Assembly: GCF_014495845.1 (NCBI RefSeq)
Contig: NZ_CP061080.1
Span: 6,045,264 to 6,109,263 of the forward strand
Length of the DNA: 64,000 bases
Reading direction: 5' to 3'
Source of the DNA: Aquibium microcysteis
GTDB taxonomy: Bacteria > Pseudomonadota > Alphaproteobacteria > Rhizobiales > Rhizobiaceae
Below are positions 1 through 8,395 of this stretch, piece by piece. The notes below the pieces were generated by a model, which was not told the DNA's origin, made no database searches, and saw nothing but the letters and a program-made list of their open reading frames with translations. The first letter of the stretch is position 1, and each line of letters begins with the position of its first letter. The position numbers were made by a program, and so were the translations under genes.

Positions 1-2296
1 TGAGCGCCATGGCATAGGTGAAGCACTCGTCCGCATAAGCGAAGTTGATGCCACTCTTCACCAGCGTCTCGGATTCGAAGTCATAGGAGCCGCGGCCGGA
101 GACCGACCAGTTCTCGTTCAGCTGGACGCGGCTGCCGAGGGAGATCTCGCGCCGGTCGAACTTCAGCCCATAGAGCGGCTGCTTCTCGATGAAGGTATAG
201 CCCGCGACGACATCGACCCGCCCCACCGTCGCCTGGGCGGCGAAGTCGGTGCGCCGTACGGCCAGCGTCTTCTCGTCGAAGCGACCGCCGGCCGAAAACG
301 TCAGGCTGCCCGGCGACTGGAGGCTGACCATGCCGACGAAGTCGGACACGTCCGTTTCCAGGCCCGAATAGGCACCGGCGCTGACGAGGTTGGGCTGGGC
401 GAAGGGGTTTTCGCCGGCAATATGGTAGGACTGGCCGAACACGGCATTGGCAGTCCAGCCACCACCGAAATCCCCGGAGTAGCGGATGCCGAGATTGGCC
501 CTGGTACCGCCTTCCATGAGATCGTAGCCGGAGAACTTGTCGTGCTCGAACAGGTTCGTCGCGTCGAAGACGAGGCTCTGGGCATCCTCGTTTGGGATCG
601 ACAGCGAATTGCCGTAGGGCGCGTCCGGACGGACCAGGATCTGGGCGATCGGCTCGAGGACGTGCGAGGCGCTCGTCGTGGAAAACATGACCGGCCAGCG
701 CACTTCCATGCCGGCCGTCGCCATGCCGCGATAGTAGGACGAGCGGACGTCGGCGGCCACCGCGCCGTAGGAACTGCCGTCATGCGAGTAGGCGAGACCG
801 GCCAGACCCGTCGCCATGCTGGAATAGGCCGCCGCGGAAGCGGTGGAGAGGTCTGCCCCGATCACGTCGCCACGCGCCGAAAGCAGCGGCGTCAGAACGA
901 TGCCGTTCTGGGTGATGAAGTTCCGCTTCCACTCGGTCGCGAGCGTCAGGCGGCCGGACGTGCCCTCGACGCCGCCGAAGCGAGGGGTCGAATCGTCGAG
1001 GGGATTAAGGGCGGCGAAGTCCAGCTTGTTGCGGTGGACCACCTGGAGATTGACGTCGAAGCCGAGTTCACCGCCCGCCACCGGATCGTCGAGCGTGTAG
1101 GAATAGTCCAGCGACGGAAGCACCCAGGGCTGCAGGGGATCGCGCTGATTGTCCACGTCGCGGTCCTGGTAGCGGAACTTGAGGACGCGGACGTCGAAGT
1201 AATTCCGGTCGTCGAGACCGGTCAGATAGGCCTTGTCGACCCGCCGGGTCTGAGAGAAGCCCTCGATGCCGTAGGTTCGCGAGAAGTTGGTGTCGCTCTG
1301 CAGCAGCGCGTCCCAGCCGAAGCTCCAGCGCGGATTGATCGTGAACCGACCCTTCGTGCCCACCATCCAGCGCGTCGTCTCCTGCGCGTCGAGACGGCCG
1401 GTGTCGAAGGCGTCGGGATCCTGCTGCATGATCCCGGCGGCCTTCAGCGAGTAGAAGCCGCTGTCGAAGCGCTGCCGCCACTCGGCTTCCCCGAGGAAGC
1501 CCTGGCGCGTGTAATAGTGGCCGGTCAGCGTCAGGTCGTAATTGGGCGCCAGCGCGATGAAGTAGGGCTGCGACAGCCGTGCCCCGAGGTCGCTCGAATA
1601 GCCGATGGAAGGAATGAGGAAGCCGGTCTTGCGCGTCACCGAGGGGTCGGCGATCTCGAACGCCGGCAGATGCGCGAGCGGCATCCCGAAGAACTCGAAC
1701 TGGGCCTGTTCGAACCGCACCGTCCGGGACTGGCCGTTCCAGATGATCTTCTTCGACTTCACCCGCCAGATCGGCGACTTGTCCGGCTGGTCCTCGCAGG
1801 GGGCACAGGCGGTGTAGACGCCGTTGTTGAAGATCGTCAGCAGACCGGCGCGCCGCTCCGCGCTCTCGGCGGCGAAATAGGTGTCGTCCACCGTCTGGAT
1901 GCGCAGCGCGTTGACGAAACCGTCCTTGAAATCGTCCGTGACGTCGATGTCGTCCGAGAAGATGCGGGTGCCGTCGCGATAGATGATCTCGACGTCGCCG
2001 ACGGCGACGATTCGGCCGGTCTGCTGGTTGTAGGTGATGCGGCGCGCCACGAGGCGATTGCCGTCGTATTCGATCCGCACGTCGCCGGCCGCGGTGACCG
2101 TCTTGCGGTCGTTGTCGTAGACGAGGTTGTCGGCCTCGAGAAGCATCGGGCCGTCGCCGGAAGTCGCGGCGAGATCGCCGAGCTCCTGCGCATGGACGGT
2201 TGCTGCGCCGAACGCGCACAGCAAGGCCAAGGCCGTCGCGCCGCACAGAAGGCGCGCACGCGCAGCCGTCCCGCAGCTACCCCTCACCAACCGCAC
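1..2296 (-). CDS. lptD: LPS-assembly protein LptD (3' end cut by window edge)
   Basis: Outer-membrane beta-barrel that with LptE inserts lipopolysaccharide into the outer leaflet. The reverse frame is open from a GTG at 2296 to the window edge (765 codons). It begins with a signal peptide (hydrophobic stretch 'GATALALLCAFGAATVHA', then QE). An OstA/LptA-like beta-jellyroll follows ('MLLEADNLVYDNDRKTVTA', 'GRIVAVGDVEIIYRDGTRIF'), then the barrel with the cysteine motif 'YTACAPCEDQPDKSPIW' and 'LIPSIGYSSDLGARLSQPYF'. The last visible residues ('YADECFTYAMAL') are close to the usual C-terminus, so probably only a few dozen residues are missing. The GTG overlaps the lptG stop by one base (TAGTG), which implies translational coupling in an lptF-lptG-lptD operon. 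The start could be a few codons downstream (TTG/GTG). Confidence 0.93.
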   Translation of the reverse strand, partial: MRLVRGSCGTAARARLLCGATALALLCAFGAATVHAQELGDLAATSGDGPMLLEADNLVYDNDRKTVTAAGDVRIEYDGNRLVARRITYNQQTGRIVAVGDVEIIYRDGTRIFSDDIDVTDDFKDGFVNALRIQTVDDTYFAAESAERRAGLLTIFNNGVYTACAPCEDQPDKSPIWRVKSKKIIWNGQSRTVRFEQAQFEFFGMPLAHLPAFEIADPSVTRKTGFLIPSIGYSSDLGARLSQPYFIALAPNYDLTLTGHYYTRQGFLGEAEWRQRFDSGFYSLKAAGIMQQDPDAFDTGRLDAQETTRWMVGTKGRFTINPRWSFGWDALLQSDTNFSRTYGIEGFSQTRRVDKAYLTGLDDRNYFDVRVLKFRYQDRDVDNQRDPLQPWVLPSLDYSYTLDDPVAGGELGFDVNLQVVHRNKLDFAALNPLDDSTPRFGGVEGTSGRLTLATEWKRNFITQNGIVLTPLLSARGDVIGADLSTASAAAYSSMATGLAGLAYSHDGSSYGAVAADVRSSYYRGMATAGMEVRWPVMFSTTSASHVLEPIAQILVRPDAPYGNSLSIPNEDAQSLVFDATNLFEHDKFSGYDLMEGGTRANLGIRYSGDFGGGWTANAVFGQSYHIAGENPFAQPNLVSAGAYSGLETDVSDFVGMVSLQSPGSLTFSAGGRFDEKTLAVRRTDFAAQATVGRVDVVAGYTFIEKQPLYGLKFDRREISLGSRVQLNENWSVSGRGSYDFESETLVKSGINFAYADECFTYAMAL

Positions 2297-3384
2297 TAAC
2301 CGTCCTCCTTGTACAGCAGGAATGTCACGCCAAAGAACATGGCGATGACAACCGGAACCCACGCTGCAACCACCGGCGGCACAATCCCCGAACTGCCGAA
2401 CGCCTTCACGAGAGTCGTCACGACATAAAGCAGAAACCCGGCCGCGATGCCACCCAGAATGAGAGTCCCCGATTGCCCCAGCCTGACGAATCCCATCGAC
2501 ACCGTCGCCGCGATCAGCGTCATGGCGACCATGAGCACCGGCAGGGCGACGAGCGAATGATACTGCATCGAAAAACCGTTTGCAGCATAGCCATACGCTT
2601 TCGCGGTCTCGATTTTTTCGCCGAGCTCGAAGAACGGCGTCGCCTCGGGCCGGGCGAGGCGCTGCTGGACGAATTCGGGCCTCAGATTGGTGGGCACGCG
2701 CGTGGTGACGCTGGCGACCGGCTTGTCTCCCGACTTGAAGCCGCGGACGTCCGTCAGGATCCACTCGCCATCGGCGAGATCCGCGCGCCTGGCGTCCTGG
2801 CGCTCGGTGATGCGCCCTTCCTTGTCGATGTGGAGGAAGACGGCGTCGGAGAGCGCCAGCCCGCCATCGAGGACCGCGCGCGCGCCGATGATGACATCCC
2901 CGGTCTCGCCGCGCTGCCGCAGCCAGGGCGTCGACGACGCAGAAACCTTGTTCGAGCTTCCGGAGCGGATGTCGCTTTCCATCCGCTCGACGGCCGAGAA
3001 GCCGTAGGCGGCGATCGGGTTGAGCACGAGCACCGAGGCCAGCCCGAAGACGAAGGCGCCGATGCAGGCCGGCAGCAGGAATTGCCAGGCCGAGATGCCG
3101 GCTGCACGTGCGATCACCAGTTCGTACTTGCGGTTCAGCGCGATCAGCGTCGCCATTGCGGCAAACAGGGCGATGAAGGGAACGGTGATCTGCAGCACCA
3201 TCGGCGTGCGCAGGCTGGTCATCAGCAGGCCGACCGGCAGACTGTAGCCGGGCAGGCCGCTCAGCCGGCTCGACTGCTCGGTGAAGTCGATGATGAAGAT
3301 CAGCGAGAAGATGCCGATGAGGAACCAGGCGGTGATGACGATGTACCGCCGGAAGAAATAGCGCCCGAGCGTCCAGCCGATCAT
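2296..3384 (-). CDS. lptG: LPS export ABC transporter permease LptG
   Basis: Inner-membrane permease of the LptB2FG complex that extracts LPS and passes it to LptC/LptA. The 362-residue protein has the YjgP/YjgQ architecture: N-terminal membrane segments (start 'MIGWTLGRYFFRRYIVITAW'), a periplasmic beta-jellyroll in the middle ('GEWILTDVRGFKSGDKPV'), and three C-terminal membrane helices ('LVALPVLMVAMTLIAATVSM', 'GTLILGGIAAGFLLYVVTTL', 'VVAAWVPVVIAMFFGVTFLL'). The start at 3384 gives an ATGA overlap with the lptF stop and matches the family N-terminus; the open frame upstream of it lies inside lptF. The order lptF-lptG-lptD is standard in Hyphomicrobiales. Confidence 0.95.
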   Translation of the reverse strand: MIGWTLGRYFFRRYIVITAWFLIGIFSLIFIIDFTEQSSRLSGLPGYSLPVGLLMTSLRTPMVLQITVPFIALFAAMATLIALNRKYELVIARAAGISAWQFLLPACIGAFVFGLASVLVLNPIAAYGFSAVERMESDIRSGSSNKVSASSTPWLRQRGETGDVIIGARAVLDGGLALSDAVFLHIDKEGRITERQDARRADLADGEWILTDVRGFKSGDKPVASVTTRVPTNLRPEFVQQRLARPEATPFFELGEKIETAKAYGYAANGFSMQYHSLVALPVLMVAMTLIAATVSMGFVRLGQSGTLILGGIAAGFLLYVVTTLVKAFGSSGIVPPVVAAWVPVVIAMFFGVTFLLYKEDG

Positions 3385-4571
3385 GGCCGTCCCCCCACGG
3401 TCCCGGCGGCATCCATCCGCCCCGGCCGCCGGCCGGACCACCGGCCAAGGGAATCGGAGATCTTCGCCAGCCAGTCGGCCGGCGGCGTCATCGCCCGCCC
3501 GGTCAGGATGAAGTAGAGCGCAAACAGGACGTTGCCTGCGATCATGGCATAGACCCAGGGGATGTAGGCGGCGGATTCCTCGACCTTGTCGGTCATGACG
3601 TAGCCCTGCCAACGGGCGACGAGCGCGACCCCGACTGCCGCGATCATGGGATGAATCCGCGCCTCGCGATGCGACCTCACGTCGCCGGCGGCGGCGAGGG
3701 CGAAGAGCCCGAAGACGATCGAGTAGAACCATTCCGACAGGATCCGGTGCGCTTCGGCGGTATAAAGCAGCGGCGCGCGCTGGACGATCCGGTCGTTGGG
3801 CGGCGGATCGAGAAGATAGGCGAGGGAACGGTCCTTCGGCGAGAAATAGATCTCGCCGGTCTTCGATGCGAAGCCGGAAAGGTCGAATGCATAGGAGACG
3901 AAACGGATGACCGACACGTCTCCGCCGGGGGCCTTGCGGTGGACCTCGCCGTCGCGCATCAGCAGGATCTGGCCGCCGTCGACGCGCTGGATGTCGCCCT
4001 CCTTCGCGTAGAACAGGAGATCGACGTTCTTCTCGCGCGAATCGGCGACGACGATGCCGCCGAGCCTGCCATCCGGCAGGCGATCGCTCACCTGCACGTA
4101 GAGCCCGTCCTCGATCCTGCGGAACGAGCCTTCCTGGATCACGGTGGAAAGAAGATCCGCATGCGACGTCGCGATGATTTCGCGCACGCGTTGCCGCGCA
4201 GCAGGCTCCACGAAGACGTCGACCGCGAAGGAGAGGACAGCCGCCAGTACCGCGAGCAGCATGATCGGGCGGATGATCGTCATGCGCCCTGCACCGGAGG
4301 CCGCGATGACCGAAAGTTCCGAGTCCTGGTTCATCGCCGAGAGCGCCTGCGTCGCTCCGATGATCACCGCGAAGGGCGCGACCACGGGTATCATCGTCGG
4401 CAGGAGCAGGGTCGCCAGTTGCAGGAAGGCCAGCGCCGTCTGACCGCTGTCGGTGACGAGGTTTATGCGCCCGAGGACCTGCGTCGTCCACGCAATCGCC
4501 ACGGCGATGGCCAGCGTCGCCGCCGCCACCTTGAGGGCGCGCAGGAAAATGTATCGTTCGACGAGCTTCAT
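3381..4571 (-). CDS. lptF: LPS export ABC transporter permease LptF
   Basis: Partner permease of LptG in the LptB2FG exporter. The 396 residues start at 'MKLVERYIFLRALKVAAAT' (4571), the typical LptF N-terminus. The open frame continues another 25 codons upstream but that extension is Arg-rich and non-homologous in character. Six membrane helices flank a periplasmic jellyroll; the family-typical 'LFYAKEGDIQRVDGGQILLM' and 'GEIYFSPKDRSLAYLLDP' are visible. The Pro-rich C-terminus is cytoplasmic. It is the first gene of the lptFGD operon; the promoter must lie in the 302-bp gap shared with divergent pepA. Confidence 0.94.
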   Translation of the reverse strand: MKLVERYIFLRALKVAAATLAIAVAIAWTTQVLGRINLVTDSGQTALAFLQLATLLLPTMIPVVAPFAVIIGATQALSAMNQDSELSVIAASGAGRMTIIRPIMLLAVLAAVLSFAVDVFVEPAARQRVREIIATSHADLLSTVIQEGSFRRIEDGLYVQVSDRLPDGRLGGIVVADSREKNVDLLFYAKEGDIQRVDGGQILLMRDGEVHRKAPGGDVSVIRFVSYAFDLSGFASKTGEIYFSPKDRSLAYLLDPPPNDRIVQRAPLLYTAEAHRILSEWFYSIVFGLFALAAAGDVRSHREARIHPMIAAVGVALVARWQGYVMTDKVEESAAYIPWVYAMIAGNVLFALYFILTGRAMTPPADWLAKISDSLGRWSGRRPGRMDAAGTVGGRP

Positions 4572-4873
4572 CCGTATGGCTGTCGGTGTCCCTGTGCGCG
4601 CCGTCGCCCGCGGCGGCAGGTTATGCCGTCGCCGCCAGCGTCTCAAGCGTCCGTCGCACTGCTTCTCTTCTCGTGCCCGCCGTCCAATAGCGGATTGTGC
4701 GCAAGCACGGCTAAAAAAGGGCGAAGGGACGCGGTTAACATTTCGTGAACGCCGCGGGCGGGCCGCCGGCGTCCGGCCGACGCTTCCCGTGTGCCGATTC
4801 CCATCCGCCGGCCGATGCTCTACATAGACGTGTCATCTTGCCGGCCTTGGCCGGCTCAAATCCCGGGTAAGCC
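4572..4873. promoter_or_regulatory. Divergent lptF / pepA intergenic region
   Basis: About 300 bp without a gene, holding the promoters for lptF (minus) and pepA (plus). Visible elements: a CtrA-like half-conserved box TTAA-N7-TGAA at 4735-4749 (consensus TTAA-N7-TTAA, one mismatch); an A-run at 4712-4718; and a weak -35/-10 pair for pepA (TTCCCA, 17 nt, TACATA) about 50 nt before its start. None is strong enough to assign a transcription start. Confidence 0.4.
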
Positions 4874-6385
4874 ATGCACAAGCCACCATCCATCGCCTTC
4901 GCCAAGCTCTCCGCGGCGCCGAAGAAAGGGACTGCCGTGATCCTCCTCGGCGAGGAGGCGTCGCCGGCCGCGTCCGTGAGCCTGCTCGATCCCTCCGGCA
5001 CGATCGCGAGGGCGGCGGCGGCGGCCAAGTTCAAGGGTGGCTTCGGCGCCACGCTGGACGTCTGGGCTCCCGACGCTACCGAACTCGATCGCTTCGCCCT
5101 GCTCGGCGCCGGCAAGCCGGACAAGCGCGACGAGTCCGGCTGGATGCGTCTCGGCGGATCGGCCTGGCCGCTGGTGCGCAAGGCCGAGACCGCAGCGGTG
5201 GTTCTCGAACTCGCCGACGGCGAGCCCGACGAGGTCGCCGCGGCCGCCTTTGCGCTCGGGTTGCTGCTGCGCTCCTACAGCTTCGACAAGTACAAGTCGA
5301 AGAAGGACGTCAAGGGGAAGGCCCGGGAAGACGAGGACGGCAAGCCGAAGCTATCGAAGCTGACGATTCACTGCGCGGATCCGTCGGCTGCCAAGAAGGC
5401 ATTCGCCGACGCCGAGGCGGTGATGGGCGGAGTCTTCCTGGCGCGCGATCTGGTCAACGAGCCGGCCAATGCGCTGGGGCCCGTCGAGTTCGCCGACAAG
5501 GCGAAGGAACTCGAGGAACTCGGCGTCACCGTCGAGGTGCTGGCCGAAAAGGAGATGAAGAAGCTCGGCATGGGCGCGCTTCTGGGCGTCGCCCAGGGAT
5601 CCCCGCGCGGCGCCCGGCTGGTGGTGATGCAGTGGAACGGCGCCAAGGGGAAGGACAAGCCGATCGCCTTCGTCGGCAAGGGCGTCACCTTCGACACCGG
5701 CGGCAATTCCATGAAGCCGGCTTCGGGCATGGAAGACATGAAGGGCGACATGGGCGGTGCTGCAGCCGTCACCGGGCTGATGCACGCGCTTGCCTCCCGA
5801 AAGGCGAAGGCGAACGTCGTCGGCATCATCGGCCTCGTCGAGAACGCCGTCGACGGCAATGCCCAGCGGCCGGGCGACATCGTCACCTCGATGTCGGGCC
5901 AGACGATCGAGGTTCTGAACACCGACGCCGAGGGGCGCCTCGTGCTGGCCGACGCGCTCTGGTACTGCAACGACCGCTTCGAACCGGCCTTCATGGTCAA
6001 CCTGGCGACGCTGACGGGCGCCATCATGGTCGCGCTCGGCCAGCACCATGCCGGCCTGTTCTCGAACGACGACGACCTCGCCGGCAAGCTGGCGCAGGCG
6101 GGCATGGTCACCGGCGAAAAGCTCTGGCGCATGCCGCTCGGACCCGAATACGACAAGCTGATCGAATCCAAGAACGCCGACATGAAGAACATCGGCGGCC
6201 GCTACGGCGGCGCCATCATCGCCGCGCAGTTCCTCCAGCGTTTCGTCAAGGAGACTCCCTGGGCGCATCTGGACATCGCGGGGACCGCGATGGGATCTCC
6301 GGCCAGCGACACGAACACGTCCTGGGGATCGGGCTTCGGCGTCCGCCTCCTCGACCGGCTGGTGCGGGACCACTACGAGGCGTGA
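4874..6385 (+). CDS. pepA: Leucyl aminopeptidase (M17 family)
   Basis: Cytosolic di-zinc/manganese aminopeptidase that removes N-terminal residues (Leu preferred) from peptides; in some bacteria PepA also binds DNA. The 503-residue protein has the M17 N-terminal macro-like domain and the C-terminal catalytic domain with the signature '[14 protein letters not shown]', the metal/catalytic stretch '[14 protein letters not shown]' and '[11 protein letters not shown]'. Length matches the family (about 500). It overlaps holC by GTGA, a pairing conserved in many proteobacteria. Confidence 0.96.
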   Translation: MHKPPSIAFAKLSAAPKKGTAVILLGEEASPAASVSLLDPSGTIARAAAAAKFKGGFGATLDVWAPDATELDRFALLGAGKPDKRDESGWMRLGGSAWPLVRKAETAAVVLELADGEPDEVAAAAFALGLLLRSYSFDKYKSKKDVKGKAREDEDGKPKLSKLTIHCADPSAAKKAFADAEAVMGGVFLARDLVNEPANALGPVEFADKAKELEELGVTVEVLAEKEMKKLGMGALLGVAQGSPRGARLVVMQWNGAKGKDKPIAFVGKGVTFDTGGNSMKPASGMEDMKGDMGGAAAVTGLMHALASRKAKANVVGIIGLVENAVDGNAQRPGDIVTSMSGQTIEVLNTDAEGRLVLADALWYCNDRFEPAFMVNLATLTGAIMVALGQHHAGLFSNDDDLAGKLAQAGMVTGEKLWRMPLGPEYDKLIESKNADMKNIGGRYGGAIIAAQFLQRFVKETPWAHLDIAGTAMGSPASDTNTSWGSGFGVRLLDRLVRDHYEA

Positions 6386-6831
6386 CGGACGTCCTGTTCT
6401 ACCACCTGACCGAATCGACGCTCGAGGAGGCGCTGCCCGCCCTCGTCGAGCGCTCGCTCGGCCGGGGGTGGAAGGTCGTGATCCAGACCGGCAGCGACGA
6501 GCGGCGCGATGCGCTCGACCAGCATCTGTGGACCTTTCGCGACGATTCCTTCATCGGGCACGGGGTCGAGCACGAGCCGCACGCAGCCGATCAGCCGGTG
6601 CTGCTCACCTCCGGCGCGGCGAATGCCAACGGCGCCGAGATCCGCTTCCTCGTCGACGGCGCCCGCCCGCCGGACCTGGCCGGCTACCAGCGCGCCGTCT
6701 TCATGTTCGACGGTCATGACGAGATGCAGCTGACGCTTGCGAGGCAGGACTGGAAAGCCGTCCGGGCCGCAGGCCACCAGGCGACCTACTGGAAGCAGAC
6801 CCCGGACGGACGCTGGGAACGCCAGGGCTGA
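6382..6831 (+). CDS. holC: DNA polymerase III chi subunit
   Basis: Clamp-loader accessory subunit that links the psi/tau clamp-loader complex to SSB during replication. The 149-residue protein begins at GTG 6382, whose last bases overlap the pepA stop (GTGA), and opens with the family-typical '[20 protein letters not shown]'. Further hallmarks are '[18 protein letters not shown]' and '[16 protein letters not shown]'. Length fits HolC (about 150). The pepA-holC pair is conserved. Confidence 0.92.
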   Translation: MTDVLFYHLTESTLEEALPALVERSLGRGWKVVIQTGSDERRDALDQHLWTFRDDSFIGHGVEHEPHAADQPVLLTSGAANANGAEIRFLVDGARPPDLAGYQRAVFMFDGHDEMQLTLARQDWKAVRAAGHQATYWKQTPDGRWERQG

Positions 6832-6959
6832 CGCTTCGGACGGCGTTGCGGGCGGCTTCCGCCCGGTGCGGCTCCCGGGCTCCGTCGGACTGCAGGTCGT
6901 GTGGACATGGCTGCGGGTGCATGGCACACCCTTGCACGACAGACGCGAACGGGTGGCGC

Positions 6960-7568
6960 ATGCGGTTCTTCTTCCTGGTGGTGCTCATGGCCGGTCTTGC
7001 GCTCGGCATCGGCTATCCGCTCGCCGTCAGACACGTTCCCGGATACGAGATCGGCGTCTTTCCGCTCTTCGACGGCGACGGCTACCGACGGGCGGACGTC
7101 TCGCTCGCCCCGGCCGACGCGCCGGTGCGGGTGCGGCTCGTGATGCAGGTCGCCGAACGGCTGGTGCCGTCCGCCGACCGTCCCGTGTTCCGGATGGTCG
7201 TGACCACCGGCGAGCAGCCGGTCTTCGAGCAGTCGGTCACCTTCGCGGGCGTCGAACCGCAGGCTGGGGCGGAGGCCGATTTCCTGTACGAGGACGATCT
7301 CGCCACCATCGATCCGGTGAATGGCGACGACCGCTACGTCTTCACGCTCGAGCCGACGGCTGGCGGGGGCGGCGTGTCGCCGTCGCGCGTCGACCTGATC
7401 CTCAATGCCGGCGCCTTCGACCTCGATCCGCGGGCCGTTCCCGTCGGCTACGTGCTGATCGTGGTCGGCTTCGTCGGCTTCGTCGCGATGGCGAGGCGCA
7501 GGCGCAAGCTCAACCGGCAGAATCCGCCGCCGCCGCGCTGGGGCCGGGGTCCCGAAGACCAGCCGTAG
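6960..7568 (+). CDS. Conserved-looking membrane-anchored protein, function unknown
   Basis: 202 residues from ATG 6960. The N-terminal hydrophobic segment ('FFFLVVLMAGLALGIGYPLA') looks like a membrane anchor or uncleaved signal. A mainly beta, acidic central domain follows (about residues 25-170; 'RVRLVMQVAERL', 'RYVFTLEP'), and then a C-terminal helix ('VGYVLIVVGFVGFVAMARRR') ending in a basic, Pro-rich tail. The middle is therefore probably periplasmic between two membrane helices. I do not recognise the family. The upstream Shine-Dalgarno is weak and a GTG at 6953 is out of frame; an in-frame start further upstream would precede the hydrophobic segment with a Cys/Arg-rich stretch that looks non-coding. 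Confidence 0.7.
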   Translation: MRFFFLVVLMAGLALGIGYPLAVRHVPGYEIGVFPLFDGDGYRRADVSLAPADAPVRVRLVMQVAERLVPSADRPVFRMVVTTGEQPVFEQSVTFAGVEPQAGAEADFLYEDDLATIDPVNGDDRYVFTLEPTAGGGGVSPSRVDLILNAGAFDLDPRAVPVGYVLIVVGFVGFVAMARRRRKLNRQNPPPPRWGRGPEDQP

Positions 7569-7588
7569 GCACGGCTTCCCGACAACCC

Positions 7589-8395
7589 TCAGATCTCCGA
7601 GAAGTCGCCCGATCGACCCTTGCCGGAAGCGAACCGGGCCGCGCCCGCGCTGCCCTCGGAGCGGAACGTCTCCGCGCTCGCCCATTCGTTGCCGAGCGCC
7701 TGCGGCAGGTCGAGCGACCATTGCGCGATGGCCGACAGCCGGTCGGCGCGCATGCAGGCCTGCGGAAACCGTGCCAGCTGGCCGGCGAGTTCCAGTGCGG
7801 CCGCGAGCGCCGAGCCGTCCTCGCACAGCCTGTTCGCCAGTCCGATGGCGAGGCATTCCTCCGCCTCGACCTGCCGGCCGGTCAGGATGAGGTCCATCGC
7901 CCGGCCATGCCCGACGATGCGCGGCAGCCGCATGGTGCCGCCGTCGATCAGCGGAACGCCCCAGCGGCGGCAGTAGACGCCCATATAGGCCGAGCGCTCC
8001 ATCACGCGCATGTCGCACCAGAGCGCGAGTTCCATGCCGCCGGCGACCGCCGGACCCGAGATCGCCGCGATGACGGGCTTGGAAAGCGTCAGCCGGGTCG
8101 GCCCCATCGGTCCCTTGCGCGGCTGGTCGTCCAGCCCGTCGAACGCGGCATCGAGATGGTGTTTGGCGTACCACGTCTCGTCCATCCCGCCGGACGCGGC
8201 CTTCAGGTCGAATCCCGCGCAGAAGGCGCCGGGCACGCCCGTCAGGATCGCCACCTTCGCGCTCTCGTCGCGGTCGAAGGCGATGAAGGCGCGGAACAGT
8301 GCATCCGCCATGGCGGGATCGACCGCGTTGCGCGCTTCCGGCCGGTCGATGGTGACGATGGTCACGTCGCCGCGGTTCTCCACCCGTATGGTCAT
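7589..8395 (-). CDS. Crotonase/enoyl-CoA hydratase-family protein lacking the usual glutamates
   Basis: 268-residue crotonase-fold protein. Both oxyanion-hole segments are present: 'GAFCAGFDLKA' and 'ISGPAVAGGMELALWCD'. At the position where hydratases carry the first catalytic Glu (the 'PE' of GxPE), this protein has 'WGVPLIDGG', and at the second ('AMEM' in hydratases) it has 'AMDLILTG'. So neither canonical Glu is present, and classical hydration of 2-enoyl-CoA is unlikely; the superfamily also includes isomerases, hydrolases and decarboxylases. Its start overlaps the stop of the upstream ABC-F gene by ATGA (8392-8395), so the two are co-translated, although no functional link is known. 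Confidence 0.85.
   Translation of the reverse strand: MTIRVENRGDVTIVTIDRPEARNAVDPAMADALFRAFIAFDRDESAKVAILTGVPGAFCAGFDLKAASGGMDETWYAKHHLDAAFDGLDDQPRKGPMGPTRLTLSKPVIAAISGPAVAGGMELALWCDMRVMERSAYMGVYCRRWGVPLIDGGTMRLPRIVGHGRAMDLILTGRQVEAEECLAIGLANRLCEDGSALAAALELAGQLARFPQACMRADRLSAIAQWSLDLPQALGNEWASAETFRSEGSAGAARFASGKGRSGDFSEI

Noticed and set aside
422..2299. 625-codon open frame on the plus strand
   Set aside because: It is antisense to lptD, whose reverse-strand translation gives a clear signal peptide, OstA domain and barrel. GC-rich codon bias opens long antisense frames here.
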